Of a stretch of 64,000 nucleotides of DNA, positions 17,500 to 25,983 are shown piece after piece (position 1 is the first letter of the stretch; the number at the start of each line of letters is the position of its first letter). A program made the translations under genes and the position numbers. The DNA is from Arthrobacter antioxidans (GTDB lineage: Bacteria; Actinomycetota; Actinomycetes; Actinomycetales; Micrococcaceae), in the NCBI RefSeq assembly GCF_023100725.1, contig NZ_CP095501.1, positions 3,596,001 to 3,660,000 of the forward strand, written 5' to 3'. Below the pieces are notes generated by a model that was given only the letters and a program-made list of their open reading frames with translations, was not told where the DNA came from and made no database searches.

Positions 17500-18458
17500 A
17501 GCGAAACCTCAGCAGATACCTGTGACCAGGCGCGTGCGATGTCCGCTGCGACGCCAGCAGTGCTGGCCAAGACCGCCGCGTTGGCTACCGAAGATGCTCC
17601 ATTCGTTGCCCGGTCTACGGCGCGCATAAGGAACTTTGTCACCGCAGCTCCCTTGATGTTGCTGGCTTCAGCCTCGGCCAGTCCCTGCTGGATGGCGTTC
17701 TCGATTGTCTCTCTGTCCAGCGCTTGGCTGGCTCCGAGCGGATGGGTGACCACCAAGGAACCTGCGCCGGGGACTGACCAGTGGAATCGGGCCGCGTTCG
17801 CGAGCTCCCTGGCGTCATCGATCCGGGCAGGACTCTTGAGTCCGCTGGAGGCGACATAGAAGGCCGGGAAGTCATCGCTGCGATAGGCGATAACCGGGAC
17901 ACACTGGGTCTCCAAGTACTCCAGTGTTTTTGGCAGGTCCAGGATGGTCTTGGCTCCAGCGCACACGAGCATTACCTGGGAGCGGGTGAGTTGAACCAAG
18001 TCTGCTGAAATATCGAAGGTCTTCTCGGCATCCCGGTGCACGCCGCCCAAGCCAGCCGAGGCCACTGTTCGAATGCCGGCTACATGGGCAATCACCATGG
18101 TTGCCGCGATGGTCGTTGCGCCGACTTCTCCAGAAGCCAGACACGCCGCCAATCCTCGGCTACTGGCCTTCCTCACTCCGTCGGTCGTCGCGAGTTGCTC
18201 GAGCTCGTCTGCGCTCAAACCAACAACGCACTGCCCGGCGATGATTGCCGTGGTTGCAGGCACGGCTCCGCCATGACGGACGGCCTCTTCGACAATGCGG
18301 GCCGACTCCAGATTCAGCGGCCGTGGGAGCCCATGCGAGACCACATTGGACTCCAAAGCGACAACCGGTTGGCCGTTGTGAAGTGCTTCTTCGACTTCGG
18401 GGGACCTCCGCACCGGCAGTCCTACGAAGGTAGAGGGGTTGATTTCAATAGTCGACAT
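17496..18458 (-). CDS. indA: pseudouridine-5'-phosphate glycosidase-like C-glycosynthase (IndA)
   Basis: This 320-residue PsuG-family protein joins or splits the C-C bond between a base and ribose 5-phosphate. Conserved motifs are VVALESNVVSHGLPRP, VGATTIAATM, AGLGGVHRDAEKTFDIS, CAGAKTILDLPKTLE, IAYRSDDFPAFY and KGAAVTKFL. PsuG homologues are the first genes of indigoidine (indA) and minimycin (minB) clusters. In the latter the enzyme attaches ribose phosphate to the NRPS-derived ring precursor. It is the promoter-proximal gene of the six-gene operon and diverges from the marR gene across an A/T-rich region. Confidence 0.92.
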   Translation of the reverse strand: MSTIEINPSTFVGLPVRRSPEVEEALHNGQPVVALESNVVSHGLPRPLNLESARIVEEAVRHGGAVPATTAIIAGQCVVGLSADELEQLATTDGVRKASSRGLAACLASGEVGATTIAATMVIAHVAGIRTVASAGLGGVHRDAEKTFDISADLVQLTRSQVMLVCAGAKTILDLPKTLEYLETQCVPVIAYRSDDFPAFYVASSGLKSPARIDDARELANAARFHWSVPGAGSLVVTHPLGASQALDRETIENAIQQGLAEAEASNIKGAAVTKFLMRAVDRATNGASSVANAAVLASTAGVAADIARAWSQVSAEVSL

Positions 18459-18507
18459 AGCGAGGGTTCCTGTCAGAGGGGACAGTCCAGGGCAGACTGC
18501 AATTCTC

Positions 18508-18532
18508 TTAACATTGAACTACTTAATGTTAA
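18508..18532. promoter_or_regulatory. MarR operator between indA and marR
   Basis: A perfect 8-bp inverted repeat (TTAACATT at 18508-18515 and AATGTTAA at 18525-18532) with a nine-base spacer lies in the A/T-rich gap between the divergent biosynthesis operon and the MarR gene. Size and position suit a MarR-family dimer that controls both directions. The local A/T content is far above that of the surroundings. Confidence 0.65.
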
Positions 18533-18583
18533 ATTATCAAGCATGGGGGTCCGGCAGATACGGTTCAGATGACAGGAGATTTC

Positions 18584-19135
18584 ATGAAGGACGCAGTCGA
18601 CCGGCTGTTGACCCAGTGGGGACAACAGCGCCCAGATGTAGATGTCTCTCCCATGGGCGTCGTGGGGCGCATCAGCCGCACCTCCTCGCTGTTGGACAAA
18701 AGCATCGCTCGAGCCCTCGCCTCGCATGGCCTGCAACCTGGAGAGTTCGATGTTTTGGCCACTTTGAGACGCTCCGGCGAACCCTTCCGGATGACTGTCG
18801 CAGAGCTGTTGGGCGGAGCCATGGTCACCTCCGGAGCAGTGACGAACCGCTTGAACCGCTTGACTACCAAGGGCTTCATAGAGCGTGAGCCTGACCCATC
18901 GGACCGACGAAGTGTGATTGTTGAGCTGACGGCGAAGGGGAGAGCTGTGCTCGACGGCGCGCTGGTTGACCATGTCGAAAACGAACGCGTCCTCCTGGCC
19001 ACCCTCAACCCGTCCGAGCAGGACCAACTCGCCCGTTTGCTCCGGCAATTGCTCATTGGGCTGGGGGATGCGTGGGAGGACACGCCCGCCGAGGTCCTGC
19101 CCAATGTCCACGACACCAGCGCGCCCTTTGCCTGA
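18584..19135 (+). CDS. MarR-family transcriptional regulator
   Basis: This 183-residue winged-helix regulator has the MarR layout: a dimer helix near the N-terminus, recognition helix SGAVTNRLNRL, and wing EREPDPSDRRSVIVELTAKG. The ATG at 18584 is chosen because AGGAG lies five bases upstream; an in-frame ATG at 18569 precedes that ribosome site. It diverges from the indA operon, and the inverted repeat between them is the likely binding site, so it probably represses the cluster and responds to a pathway metabolite. The 213 bases after it hold only a short unassigned open stretch. Confidence 0.9.
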   Translation: MKDAVDRLLTQWGQQRPDVDVSPMGVVGRISRTSSLLDKSIARALASHGLQPGEFDVLATLRRSGEPFRMTVAELLGGAMVTSGAVTNRLNRLTTKGFIEREPDPSDRRSVIVELTAKGRAVLDGALVDHVENERVLLATLNPSEQDQLARLLRQLLIGLGDAWEDTPAEVLPNVHDTSAPFA

Positions 19136-19349
19136 GCGGTTCGCGATGGCCCTGGGGAGTCTTGAGGTGAGCAACCGTTCATGCAGCACCCCCGCTGCTC
19201 AGCCGCCGCGGCTAGTGGCAGCAGGATGTCGGCACGGCCACTGCTCAAGCCATCGTCAACCTGCTCAGCGGGCTGACCACCTAGATGAGTTGCCGCTTGG
19301 ATCTCTTATGAAGCCGGCCCCCGCCCTGTCCCAAAGCGTCACTTCGTCC

Positions 19350-19754
19350 CTACCAAGACCAGCCGACGGGAGGTTGTTCCGTGGCGAGGATCCGGCGGGC
19401 GGTCTTCTTCATGTGTGTGGTGCCGCATTCTCCGAAGCGGCCACGTTGGGCGACGAGGACGGTGGCGTGGCGGTCGTGGTGGTCGATCCACCAGGACGAC
19501 ATCCCACCGTCAGCCTGTGCCTCCAGCCACTGCTCATGCAGGGCCCGGAACCTGTCCACGGCTTCGGCATGCTTCCACCACCGGGAGAACCAGTACCGGT
19601 TCTGGGACCGGTCCACCGACTCGAGCATCGCGACCAGGGACTCCACCCAGTCGACCAACTCCTCCGGGGTGAACGCGAAACCCTCCTTCTCTTCATAACC
19701 GTTAGGTGAAGTGGCGGCTGCACCATCCGCTGCGCCGTCGAAGGGGTTGGTCAT
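19350..19754 (-). CDS. DUF4913 family protein of conjugative elements
   Basis: This 134-residue protein starts at ATG 19754 (MTNPFDGAAD). It contains the DUF4913 core, rich in tryptophan (FTPEELVDWVESLV, RYWFSRWWKHAEAV, MSSWWIDHHDRHA). DUF4913 genes are usual on actinobacterial integrative and conjugative elements and plasmids, next to coupling-protein genes. The function is unknown. A damaged coupling-protein-like fragment lies directly upstream on the same strand, so this gene is probably a survivor of a decayed element. Confidence 0.75.
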   Translation of the reverse strand: MTNPFDGAADGAAATSPNGYEEKEGFAFTPEELVDWVESLVAMLESVDRSQNRYWFSRWWKHAEAVDRFRALHEQWLEAQADGGMSSWWIDHHDRHATVLVAQRGRFGECGTTHMKKTARRILATEQPPVGWSW

Positions 19755-19866
19755 GGGTGGTGTCCTGCCTGGATGTGGTCGACGGTAGCTCCGACGCGGG
19801 CGGTAAGGATCTTGTCCCGGGACCAGGGGATGGTGCGGACGATGGCCCCGCCGCCGTGGGAGGTCT

Positions 19867-19979
19867 TCACAGGTCAGCCACGAGCGGCACCTGCAGCGTC
19901 CGCCGGCCCGTCGTGCGGCGTGCTGGGCGGCGGTGAACACCGCATAGACGAGGTCCGACACGAACGCGGCTCCCGACCC
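19867..19979 (-). pseudogene. TraG/TraD-like coupling ATPase fragment
   Basis: On the minus strand one frame reads GSGAAFVSDLVYAVFTAAQH and on to AARRAGGR. A second frame continues LQVPLVADL before a stop at 19867. This resembles the segment of conjugation coupling ATPases just before the Walker B strand (a helix ending in GGRL, then PLL..LDE). Only this piece is recognisable and it is frameshifted. The DUF4913 gene downstream fits the same origin. The match is short, so the call is tentative. Confidence 0.4.
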
Positions 19980-20239
19980 GCGGCTGTGGATCTCGGCGCA
20001 GCTGCCGCTGCAAAGGGGCCGGAAGCCGTTTCGGCTGCAGCCAGCTACGCCCCAGACCGGCGGCGCCGGAGTGCTGCGCGGCGCGACGAAATCCGTGAGC
20101 CGGGGCCCTTGAGGTGGCGCCCCCGGCACGGCAGACTGAGCACACCAGTCTCATCCGGCACATCAGCGCCACACCATGGTCTCGTTCACGCTCCACGGTC
20201 AGCAGGACAGCGCTGCCTCGACCACCCTGGAGCCACACC

Positions 20240-21796
20240 ATGAACGACACCGTGATCAAGAGCGGTTCCCTGCGCCTCGCGCAGGAGAGCGACCTCATCG
20301 CGACCCTCGAAGCCGTCGAGACCAGCGCCGATCTTCCCCGTGCCGTGGCGGACGCCGCCGAGATCAGGGCGTTCGCGGAGACGCTCGGGCGGCTCGACGT
20401 CGCGTTCTGGGCCGAGGTCATCGGGCTCGACGCGCTGGCCCGCACGGATGGCGCGCCCGGCGCGCGGACACGGGGCCAGGAGATCCTCGAATGGGCCACC
20501 GAGCAGGGCGACGCGCGGCTCGCGAGCCGCTGCCACGCCCTGATCGCGATGATGGATCTCATCGCGGGCCACTCCGGCTCCGGCGCGGAGCAGGCGACGA
20601 TCGCCGTCACACTGCTGGACGGCACCGAGCTGCCCCGGCTCCGGGCGAATTTCCTGACGCGTCAGGCGCTCGGCCTCCTGGTCGCGGGGCTCCTGCAGCA
20701 CGGCTTCGACGTGTCCCGCCGGGCGCTCGCCCTCGCGGACCAGCTGGCCGACCCCGAGCTCCTGGCCCGGATCGCGTCGAACGCGTTCCACTCCGCGCTC
20801 GACGAGTCGATGCCGGACGAGGCCCGCTTCTGGATGCGGCGGCTGGAAGCCGTGATCGCCACGTCCCCGGAGCTCGAAGCCGAACTCTCGGATGTCCTTG
20901 CCCGCGGTCACCTGGCGGACAATCGTCCCTGGGATGCGCTCGACGTACTGGAGCGGGCCGGGGACGACGACGCCGCGACGTCGCAGCCCGAGACACGGGC
21001 CACCCGGATGCTCCTGCTCGCGCAGGCCCACCATGGGGTCGGCAACCTCCCCGCGGCGCGGCTCGCCCTCGACCGGGCGGAACAGATCACCGTGCGGCAC
21101 GCGCTCGAGGAGGTCGCCTCCACCGTCCTGGAGGAGCGCGCCGCCATCGCCGCGTCCGCGGCCGACTTCCGGCTCGCCTACGAACTCCACCGGCAGTTCC
21201 ACCAGGCGGCGCGGAGCCGGTGGATCGAGGCCCGCCGCTCCCGGGTGGACCACCTGTTCGCCGAGCAGAATGTCACCGAGGCGCTCGAACGCGCCGAACA
21301 GGCGGAGGCGGCCGTCGCCGTCGACCCGCTGACGAAGGTCCGCAACCGGCGGTGGGTCGAGGACACGCTGCCCGACGTCGTCCGGACCTGGCAGGCCGGC
21401 GGACCGTGGACGGCGTCCCTGGCCATCCTCGACCTCGACCACTTCAAGCTGGTCAACGACCGCTACGGGCACGCCGCGGGCGATGACGTGCTGGTGTCCG
21501 TCGCCGCGGCCCTCCAGGCGTGCGGCGGGGTCCAGCACGTCGCCCGGATCGGAGGAGAGGAATTCCTGCTGGTCCTGCAGCAGGACGCCGACCAGCAGCA
21601 GGTGGCGGAGCGGGTGCTGTCCGCCATGCGGGAGCTCCGGTGGCCCGAGATCGACGCCGGCCTCCGCCTCACCGTGAGCATCGGCTTCGCCGGTTGCGAA
21701 CCGGGGGCGACGACGTCCGACCTGCTGCAGGAGGCCGACCTCCGCCTGTACAGCGCCAAACGCGCCGGCCGGGACAGGTCGGTGGGCCCCTGGTAG
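20240..21796 (+). CDS. GGDEF-domain diguanylate cyclase
   Basis: This 518-residue protein makes cyclic di-GMP. Residues 1 to about 350 are alpha-helical and TPR-like, without membrane segments, and would act as sensor or dimer part. The C-terminal GGDEF domain (about 365-515) has DPLTKVRNRRW, LDLDHFKLVNDRYGH and the active-site loop RIGGEEF, so it should be catalytically active. The usual RxxD inhibitory site is not obvious five residues before the loop. The ATG at 20240 has GGAG seven bases upstream; the longer frame to 20114 adds an unlikely leader. From here on codon use is strongly GC-rich. Confidence 0.9.
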   Translation: MNDTVIKSGSLRLAQESDLIATLEAVETSADLPRAVADAAEIRAFAETLGRLDVAFWAEVIGLDALARTDGAPGARTRGQEILEWATEQGDARLASRCHALIAMMDLIAGHSGSGAEQATIAVTLLDGTELPRLRANFLTRQALGLLVAGLLQHGFDVSRRALALADQLADPELLARIASNAFHSALDESMPDEARFWMRRLEAVIATSPELEAELSDVLARGHLADNRPWDALDVLERAGDDDAATSQPETRATRMLLLAQAHHGVGNLPAARLALDRAEQITVRHALEEVASTVLEERAAIAASAADFRLAYELHRQFHQAARSRWIEARRSRVDHLFAEQNVTEALERAEQAEAAVAVDPLTKVRNRRWVEDTLPDVVRTWQAGGPWTASLAILDLDHFKLVNDRYGHAAGDDVLVSVAAALQACGGVQHVARIGGEEFLLVLQQDADQQQVAERVLSAMRELRWPEIDAGLRLTVSIGFAGCEPGATTSDLLQEADLRLYSAKRAGRDRSVGPW

Positions 21797-21849
21797 GACC
21801 GGCCTCCTGTCAGGCACGATGCGGTGTCATGGGACAGGATGAGAGGCCG

Positions 21850-22956
21850 TCAGGGGGCCTGGACGGGCAGGCGCAGGAGCCGATCATCCTTGTCGGAGGG
21901 ATTCCCTCGTCCGTCGGTGTTGCTGGTGAGGATCCAGAGGTCGCCGTCGGGTCCGGTGGTGACGTCTCGAAGCCTGCCGTAATCGCGGGTGAAGTAGTCC
22001 ACGGACCGGCCGGGGTCGGCCGTCGGCACGGTCCGCAGCACCTGGCCGCGGAGGTTGGCGATGTAGAGGGTGCCCTCCAGGTACGTCATGCCGCTGGGGC
22101 TCGCCGCACCGGGGTCCCATTGCTGGACGGGATCGGTGAAGCCGTCCTCGCCGGCCACGCCTTCGACGGCGGGCCAGCCGTAGTTGGCCCCGGGGGTGAT
22201 GATATTGAGTTCGTCCCAGGTGTTCTGCCCGAACTCGGTGGCGAACAGCGTGCCGTCGTCGGACCAGGTCAGGCCCTGGGGGTTGCGGTGCCCGTAGCTG
22301 TAGGTGAGGGAACCGGGGAACGGATTGTCGTCAGGGACCTCCCCGTCGGGAGTCATGCGAAGGATCTTCCCTGCAAGCGAGCCACGATCCTGGGCGGCGT
22401 CGCGGCGGCCCGCGTCCCCGGTCGTCGCGTACAACATCCCGTCGGGGCCGAAGGCGAGGCGGCCACCGTCGTGGACGTTCGCCGACGGGATGCCGTCGAG
22501 CAGCGTCTCCGCCTCCCCCAGCGCACGTCCGCCGGCAGTCCCGGTGAGGATGAAGCGCTGGATGCGGTTGCCGTCCGCGGCCGTGGAATAGACGTAGAGC
22601 CGCTGCTCGTCGTCGACCGCCAACCCGAGCAGGCCCCCCTCCCCTGCCCCGGCGACGCCCTCGACGGTTCCGACCACACGGGTGGAACCGTCATCGAGGA
22701 CTTCGAGGATCCTGGCGCTGTCCCGCTCACTGATGAGTGTCACCCCATCGACGAACACGACCGACCACGGCGCCTGAAGACCCGAGACGACGGTGACGGG
22801 CTCGGCAAGAGCGGTCGCCCGGCCCTGCGACGGCGTCGCGTCCTCCGGGGACGGCGGGTTCCCGTCGCCTGATCCCGGGCTGCAGGAGGTGATGAACGCC
22901 GCCGCGCCGAGACCGATCACGGCAAGGGCCACACCGCGGGGGATACAGATACTCAT
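21850..22956 (-). CDS. PQQ-dependent sugar (glucose/sorbosone) dehydrogenase-like lipoprotein
   Basis: This 368-residue exported protein has the six-bladed propeller of soluble glucose dehydrogenases. The signal peptide ends in a lipobox with Cys 25 (FITSC), followed by a Gly/Pro-rich linker. NVHDGGRLAFGPDG contains the expected catalytic His, and YSYGHRNPQGL and PGANYGWPAVEG are family motifs. It oxidises aldoses outside the membrane if PQQ is available. The ATG at 22956 has GAGG six bases upstream; an ATG at 22968 is an alternative. It lies downstream of a TipA-type regulator on the same strand. Confidence 0.85.
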   Translation of the reverse strand: MSICIPRGVALAVIGLGAAAFITSCSPGSGDGNPPSPEDATPSQGRATALAEPVTVVSGLQAPWSVVFVDGVTLISERDSARILEVLDDGSTRVVGTVEGVAGAGEGGLLGLAVDDEQRLYVYSTAADGNRIQRFILTGTAGGRALGEAETLLDGIPSANVHDGGRLAFGPDGMLYATTGDAGRRDAAQDRGSLAGKILRMTPDGEVPDDNPFPGSLTYSYGHRNPQGLTWSDDGTLFATEFGQNTWDELNIITPGANYGWPAVEGVAGEDGFTDPVQQWDPGAASPSGMTYLEGTLYIANLRGQVLRTVPTADPGRSVDYFTRDYGRLRDVTTGPDGDLWILTSNTDGRGNPSDKDDRLLRLPVQAP

Positions 22957-23034
22957 GGTGGTCCTCATGGTACGGCGATCGGTGCGCAGTCGACCGCCGC
23001 CATCGAGCCGTCTTCGAAGGTCCACCGCCGACGG

Positions 23035-23788
23035 TCAGGAGGAGCGAGCGAGCCAGGCCTCGAGCGCCGCCCGCACCGCCCGGTCCACCGTAGTTCACCG
23101 CGAACCGCGGGTCCTGGACGTACATCGCCCCGAGTCCCCGAACGTACTCGGGCAGGAGGGCCCCCTCGTCGTCGCGCGGCACGCCCGGGACGGAGGAGAG
23201 CCAGGCGATGTGGCGCCCGGCCAGCTCCTGGGCTTCGCCACCGGTCGGTGCCACACCCCGGGTCGCGGCGTCGGCCCAGCCCGCATTGAGCTCCGCGACC
23301 TCCCGGCCGAACGCCTCCCTCTCCTCGTCCGTCCGCCCGCGCCACCAGGCATCGCCCTGGGCATAGGCATCGCTGCCCCACCGCTCCTCGACCTCCTCCC
23401 GATAGCGCGTGTGGTCGAATCCGTCGAACATCTTCTCAGGCATGGGTTCCTCTCCTCGTTCCAGGGCCTCGACCGTCATGAGGACCGCACTGATCTGGCG
23501 GTCTAGGCGTTGCTGCTCACCGCGGAGGTGGTCGAGGTGGGACCGCAGGGCGGATACCGGGGCAACCGCACCGCCGTCGTCGAGCACCGCACGGATGGCC
23601 GGTAGCGGCAGTCCGAGGGATCGCAGCAGCAGGATGCGCTGGAGCCTCACGAGTGCCGGGCCGTCGTAGAACCGATATCCGTTGGCGCCCACGCGGGACG
23701 GTACCAGCAGGCCGACGTCACCATAGTGGCGCAGGGTCCGGCTCGTGGTGCCGGCGAGCCGAGCCACGGCGGTGATCGGGTATTCCAC
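23035..23788 (-). pseudogene. MerR/TipA-family regulator with C-terminal frameshift
   Basis: The start is GTG 23788, with AGGAGG five bases upstream. Residues 1-70 form a MerR winged helix (YPITAVARLAGTTSRTLRHY), then a coiled coil and a TipAS drug-binding domain to about DPRFAVNYGG. There the long frame runs on for about 90 unlikely residues into the next gene. One base out of frame, the sequence gives VDRAVRAALEAWLARSS and a stop at 23035, a natural TipAS ending. So a single-base shift near 23090 either truncates the native end or is a sequencing error. The DNA-binding half is intact. Confidence 0.65.
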
Positions 23789-23917
23789 GTCGTCCTCCTC
23801 GTCCACCTCCTTCCGCCGCACGGTGCAGCGGAAGGATTCAACAGTAGGAATTGACGCTGCGTAAAGGTCAAGCGGGCCCTGTCGATGCGGGCACGTGACG
23901 GGGCGCGGGAGAACCGG

Positions 23918-24181
23918 TCAGTTGTACCAGAACCATTGCGGCGGACGCCACGATTCCGGGACGGCATGTGCATTGAAGGTGCCGCACTCGGAGCAGGTGT
24001 AGCTCGTGCTCGCAGGGAGGAGATCGGTGGAATGGTCGGCCTGGCGTGCGGGCACGAACTCCTCGAAGATCAGGTAGTCGTCCGTGCGGCACAGGGGGCA
24101 GGCGGGGGCTTCTTCGGTGGGCGGGATTGAGACGGCGGAGCTACTGGTACGCAGGCTCCGCCCGTGATCGATTGTTGTCAT
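23918..24181 (-). CDS. small zinc-ribbon protein
   Basis: This is an 87-residue protein beginning MTTIDHGRSL at ATG 24181. It has two CxxC pairs (CPLC and CSEC) about 36 residues apart, typical of a small zinc ribbon, and ends with an aromatic tail (WRPPQWFWYN). I do not recognise a family. The ribosome site is weak. It lies between the TipA-type gene and a divergent excisionase-like gene. Confidence 0.6.
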   Translation of the reverse strand: MTTIDHGRSLRTSSSAVSIPPTEEAPACPLCRTDDYLIFEEFVPARQADHSTDLLPASTSYTCSECGTFNAHAVPESWRPPQWFWYN

Positions 24182-24330
24182 GAGGTTCACCGTTTCCGTA
24201 CCTGCAACCGACGCTGGGTGCAGGTACTTGGGGTACGTATACGGCGACCATAGACCTTTACTACTCGATGCGGAACCCCAAGAACCCACGTAATCACGCA
24301 GGCTACGGGCCCGACTGGCACAATGGCCCC

Positions 24331-24732
24331 ATGACCATCAGGGCCCCCAGATCCACGGCGGCACTTCCGCCGGAACAGGCCGCACCCCTGCGCCGCGCAC
24401 TCGGCAGCAGCGCCGACGTCACCGTGTTCGTCGACGGCACCGCACACCGGCTTCCCGGGGAGGCCCAGGCCGCCGTCGTCGACCTCCTCGCCCGCCTGTC
24501 CGACGGCGACGCCGTCCAGGTGACCACGGTCGCCGAGCTGCTCACCACCTCGCAGGCGGCCGAGCTCGCCGGGATCTCGCACAGCTACCTGCGCAAGCTC
24601 ACCGACGCCGGCACCCTGCCGGTGGAATACCGCGGATCGCACCGGCGCCTGCGCCGGGCCGACGTCGAGGACTGGCTGCGCAGCCAGCTTCGCCGCTCGG
24701 ACCCCTCCGGCAAGGAGCCCGGCGAGGCGTAG
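24331..24732 (+). CDS. excisionase-family helix-turn-helix protein (antitoxin-like)
   Basis: This 133-residue protein has a variable N-terminal half. Its C-terminal excisionase/MerR-like DNA-binding domain (LLTTSQAAELAGISHSYLRKL, then YRGSHRRLRRADVEDWL) is the form seen in antitoxins paired with PIN-domain toxins. No toxin gene follows; the next gene is convergent. ATG 24331 fits the domain, and an in-frame ATG at 24268 would add 21 residues. It may be an orphan antitoxin or a simple repressor. Confidence 0.7.
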   Translation: MTIRAPRSTAALPPEQAAPLRRALGSSADVTVFVDGTAHRLPGEAQAAVVDLLARLSDGDAVQVTTVAELLTTSQAAELAGISHSYLRKLTDAGTLPVEYRGSHRRLRRADVEDWLRSQLRRSDPSGKEPGEA

Positions 24733-24753
24733 CATCGTCGTGCTCCGGCGGCC

Positions 24754-25983
24754 CTAGGACTGCTCGAAGCGGGGCCGGGAGCGCCACCGCCGTGCCTTGA
24801 GCGCGAGGTGCAGTTCCAGGCGCACCGTCCCGGCGAGCGGGTCCGCGCCGATGATCGACCGGATCCTCGTCAGCCGGTTGTAGACGCTGCTGCGGTGGAG
24901 GTGGAGTTGCGCGGCCACATCCTGCACCGAACCGTTCTTGTCGTACAGCAGTTCCAGGACCGGTAGGAGCTCCTCGAGGCGGTCCGCCTCGCACAGCTCG
25001 TCGAACCGCACGCTGCCGTGCGCCGGGACCTGCCACCCCATCGCGCCGAGGAACTGGTAGACGCCGATCTCGGCGAACGCCGACACCCCGCCGAGCTGGG
25101 GATCCACGGCGTCGGCCTGGGCCGCGTGCTGGGCCTGCCGGAACGCGTCCGCGAAGTCCCGTGGATCGGCGGCGGGCTCGCTGAGGCCCAGGACGAACCG
25201 ACCTGCAGGACGTCCTGTCCGCTTGACCACCTCGACCCGGCACCGGTCCACCACATGCTGGAGGGCGCTGCGGCCCACCCTGGCCTCGCACAGGAGGACC
25301 GAGTGCGTGGACGCCCCTGCGCTGAAGCGGACGGGCTCGACCCCGACCGTCGCCTGCAGGGCGATGGTGCGCTGGAGCAGGGCGGCCTCGAGCGGGTCCT
25401 CCCTCCCGGCGCGGGCCGATGACTCGGACAGCTCGTGGACGAGGGCCACACGCCACGGTCCGTGCCCGCCGAGCTCACGCCAGCCGCGCAGGTCCTCCAC
25501 CGCTGCGGCGACGCCGTGGCAGGCGGCGAGGAACGTGGCCTCCCGCTGCGTGCGCCGCTCCGAGGACGCCGTGTCCGTCTCGAGCAGCAGTTCGGCGAGG
25601 CGGTCGACCGTCGGCCGGACCGCCGGCAGGGCGGCGAGGATGCCCGGGGCGGGATCCTCGCTCGAATGCTGCTGCACCCAGAGGTAGCCCACGCGGAACC
25701 CCCGGACCAGGAGCGGCACGCACACCCGTCCCAGCATCCCGAGGTCCTCGTTCGCGGGGACGGCGACCGGACGGACGGCCTGCGCGATCCCGTGGCGGAG
25801 CTGCCACTCGCTCACATCCGCAGGGACCTTCTTGCTCAGCAGGAAGTTCACCCGTACGCGGTCGGCGGAGGTCTGGTGACTGCTGTACGCAAGGAGGACG
25901 CCGTCGGGATCCTCGAGGGACAGGCCGCGCCCGAGCGTCTGCGCGAGCGACTCGACGAGGTCCTCGATCTGCTGGTTCTGCAC
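24754..25983 (-). CDS. PucR-family regulator, probable regulator of ald
   Basis: This 409-residue protein has an N-terminal GAF-like region, a GGDEF-related middle and a C-terminal PucR helix-turn-helix (SVQDVAAQLHLHRSSVYNRL). The GTG at 25983 is preferred because TACTGT (25990-25995 on the opposite strand) lies exactly six bases before it, the pattern of a leaderless transcript. An upstream ATG at 26043 is possible. It is divergent from alanine dehydrogenase across about 270 bases, so control of alanine use in response to an amino acid is the simplest inference. Confidence 0.85.
   Translation of the reverse strand: MQNQQIEDLVESLAQTLGRGLSLEDPDGVLLAYSSHQTSADRVRVNFLLSKKVPADVSEWQLRHGIAQAVRPVAVPANEDLGMLGRVCVPLLVRGFRVGYLWVQQHSSEDPAPGILAALPAVRPTVDRLAELLLETDTASSERRTQREATFLAACHGVAAAVEDLRGWRELGGHGPWRVALVHELSESSARAGREDPLEAALLQRTIALQATVGVEPVRFSAGASTHSVLLCEARVGRSALQHVVDRCRVEVVKRTGRPAGRFVLGLSEPAADPRDFADAFRQAQHAAQADAVDPQLGGVSAFAEIGVYQFLGAMGWQVPAHGSVRFDELCEADRLEELLPVLELLYDKNGSVQDVAAQLHLHRSSVYNRLTRIRSIIGADPLAGTVRLELHLALKARRWRSRPRFEQS

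Noticed and set aside
19755..20129. Minus-strand extension of the DUF4913 gene to 260 residues
   Set aside because: The upstream part is a frameshifted coupling-protein fragment and not part of the DUF4913 protein; ATG 19754 begins the conserved part.
20186..21817. 543-residue minus-strand frame opposite the GGDEF gene
   Set aside because: It is a mirror of the codon bias of the cyclase gene and shows no family features.
21797..21849. Terminator between the GGDEF and dehydrogenase genes
   Set aside because: CCTGTC and GACAGG arms exist but are 21 bases apart with mismatches around them, so the structure is not convincing.
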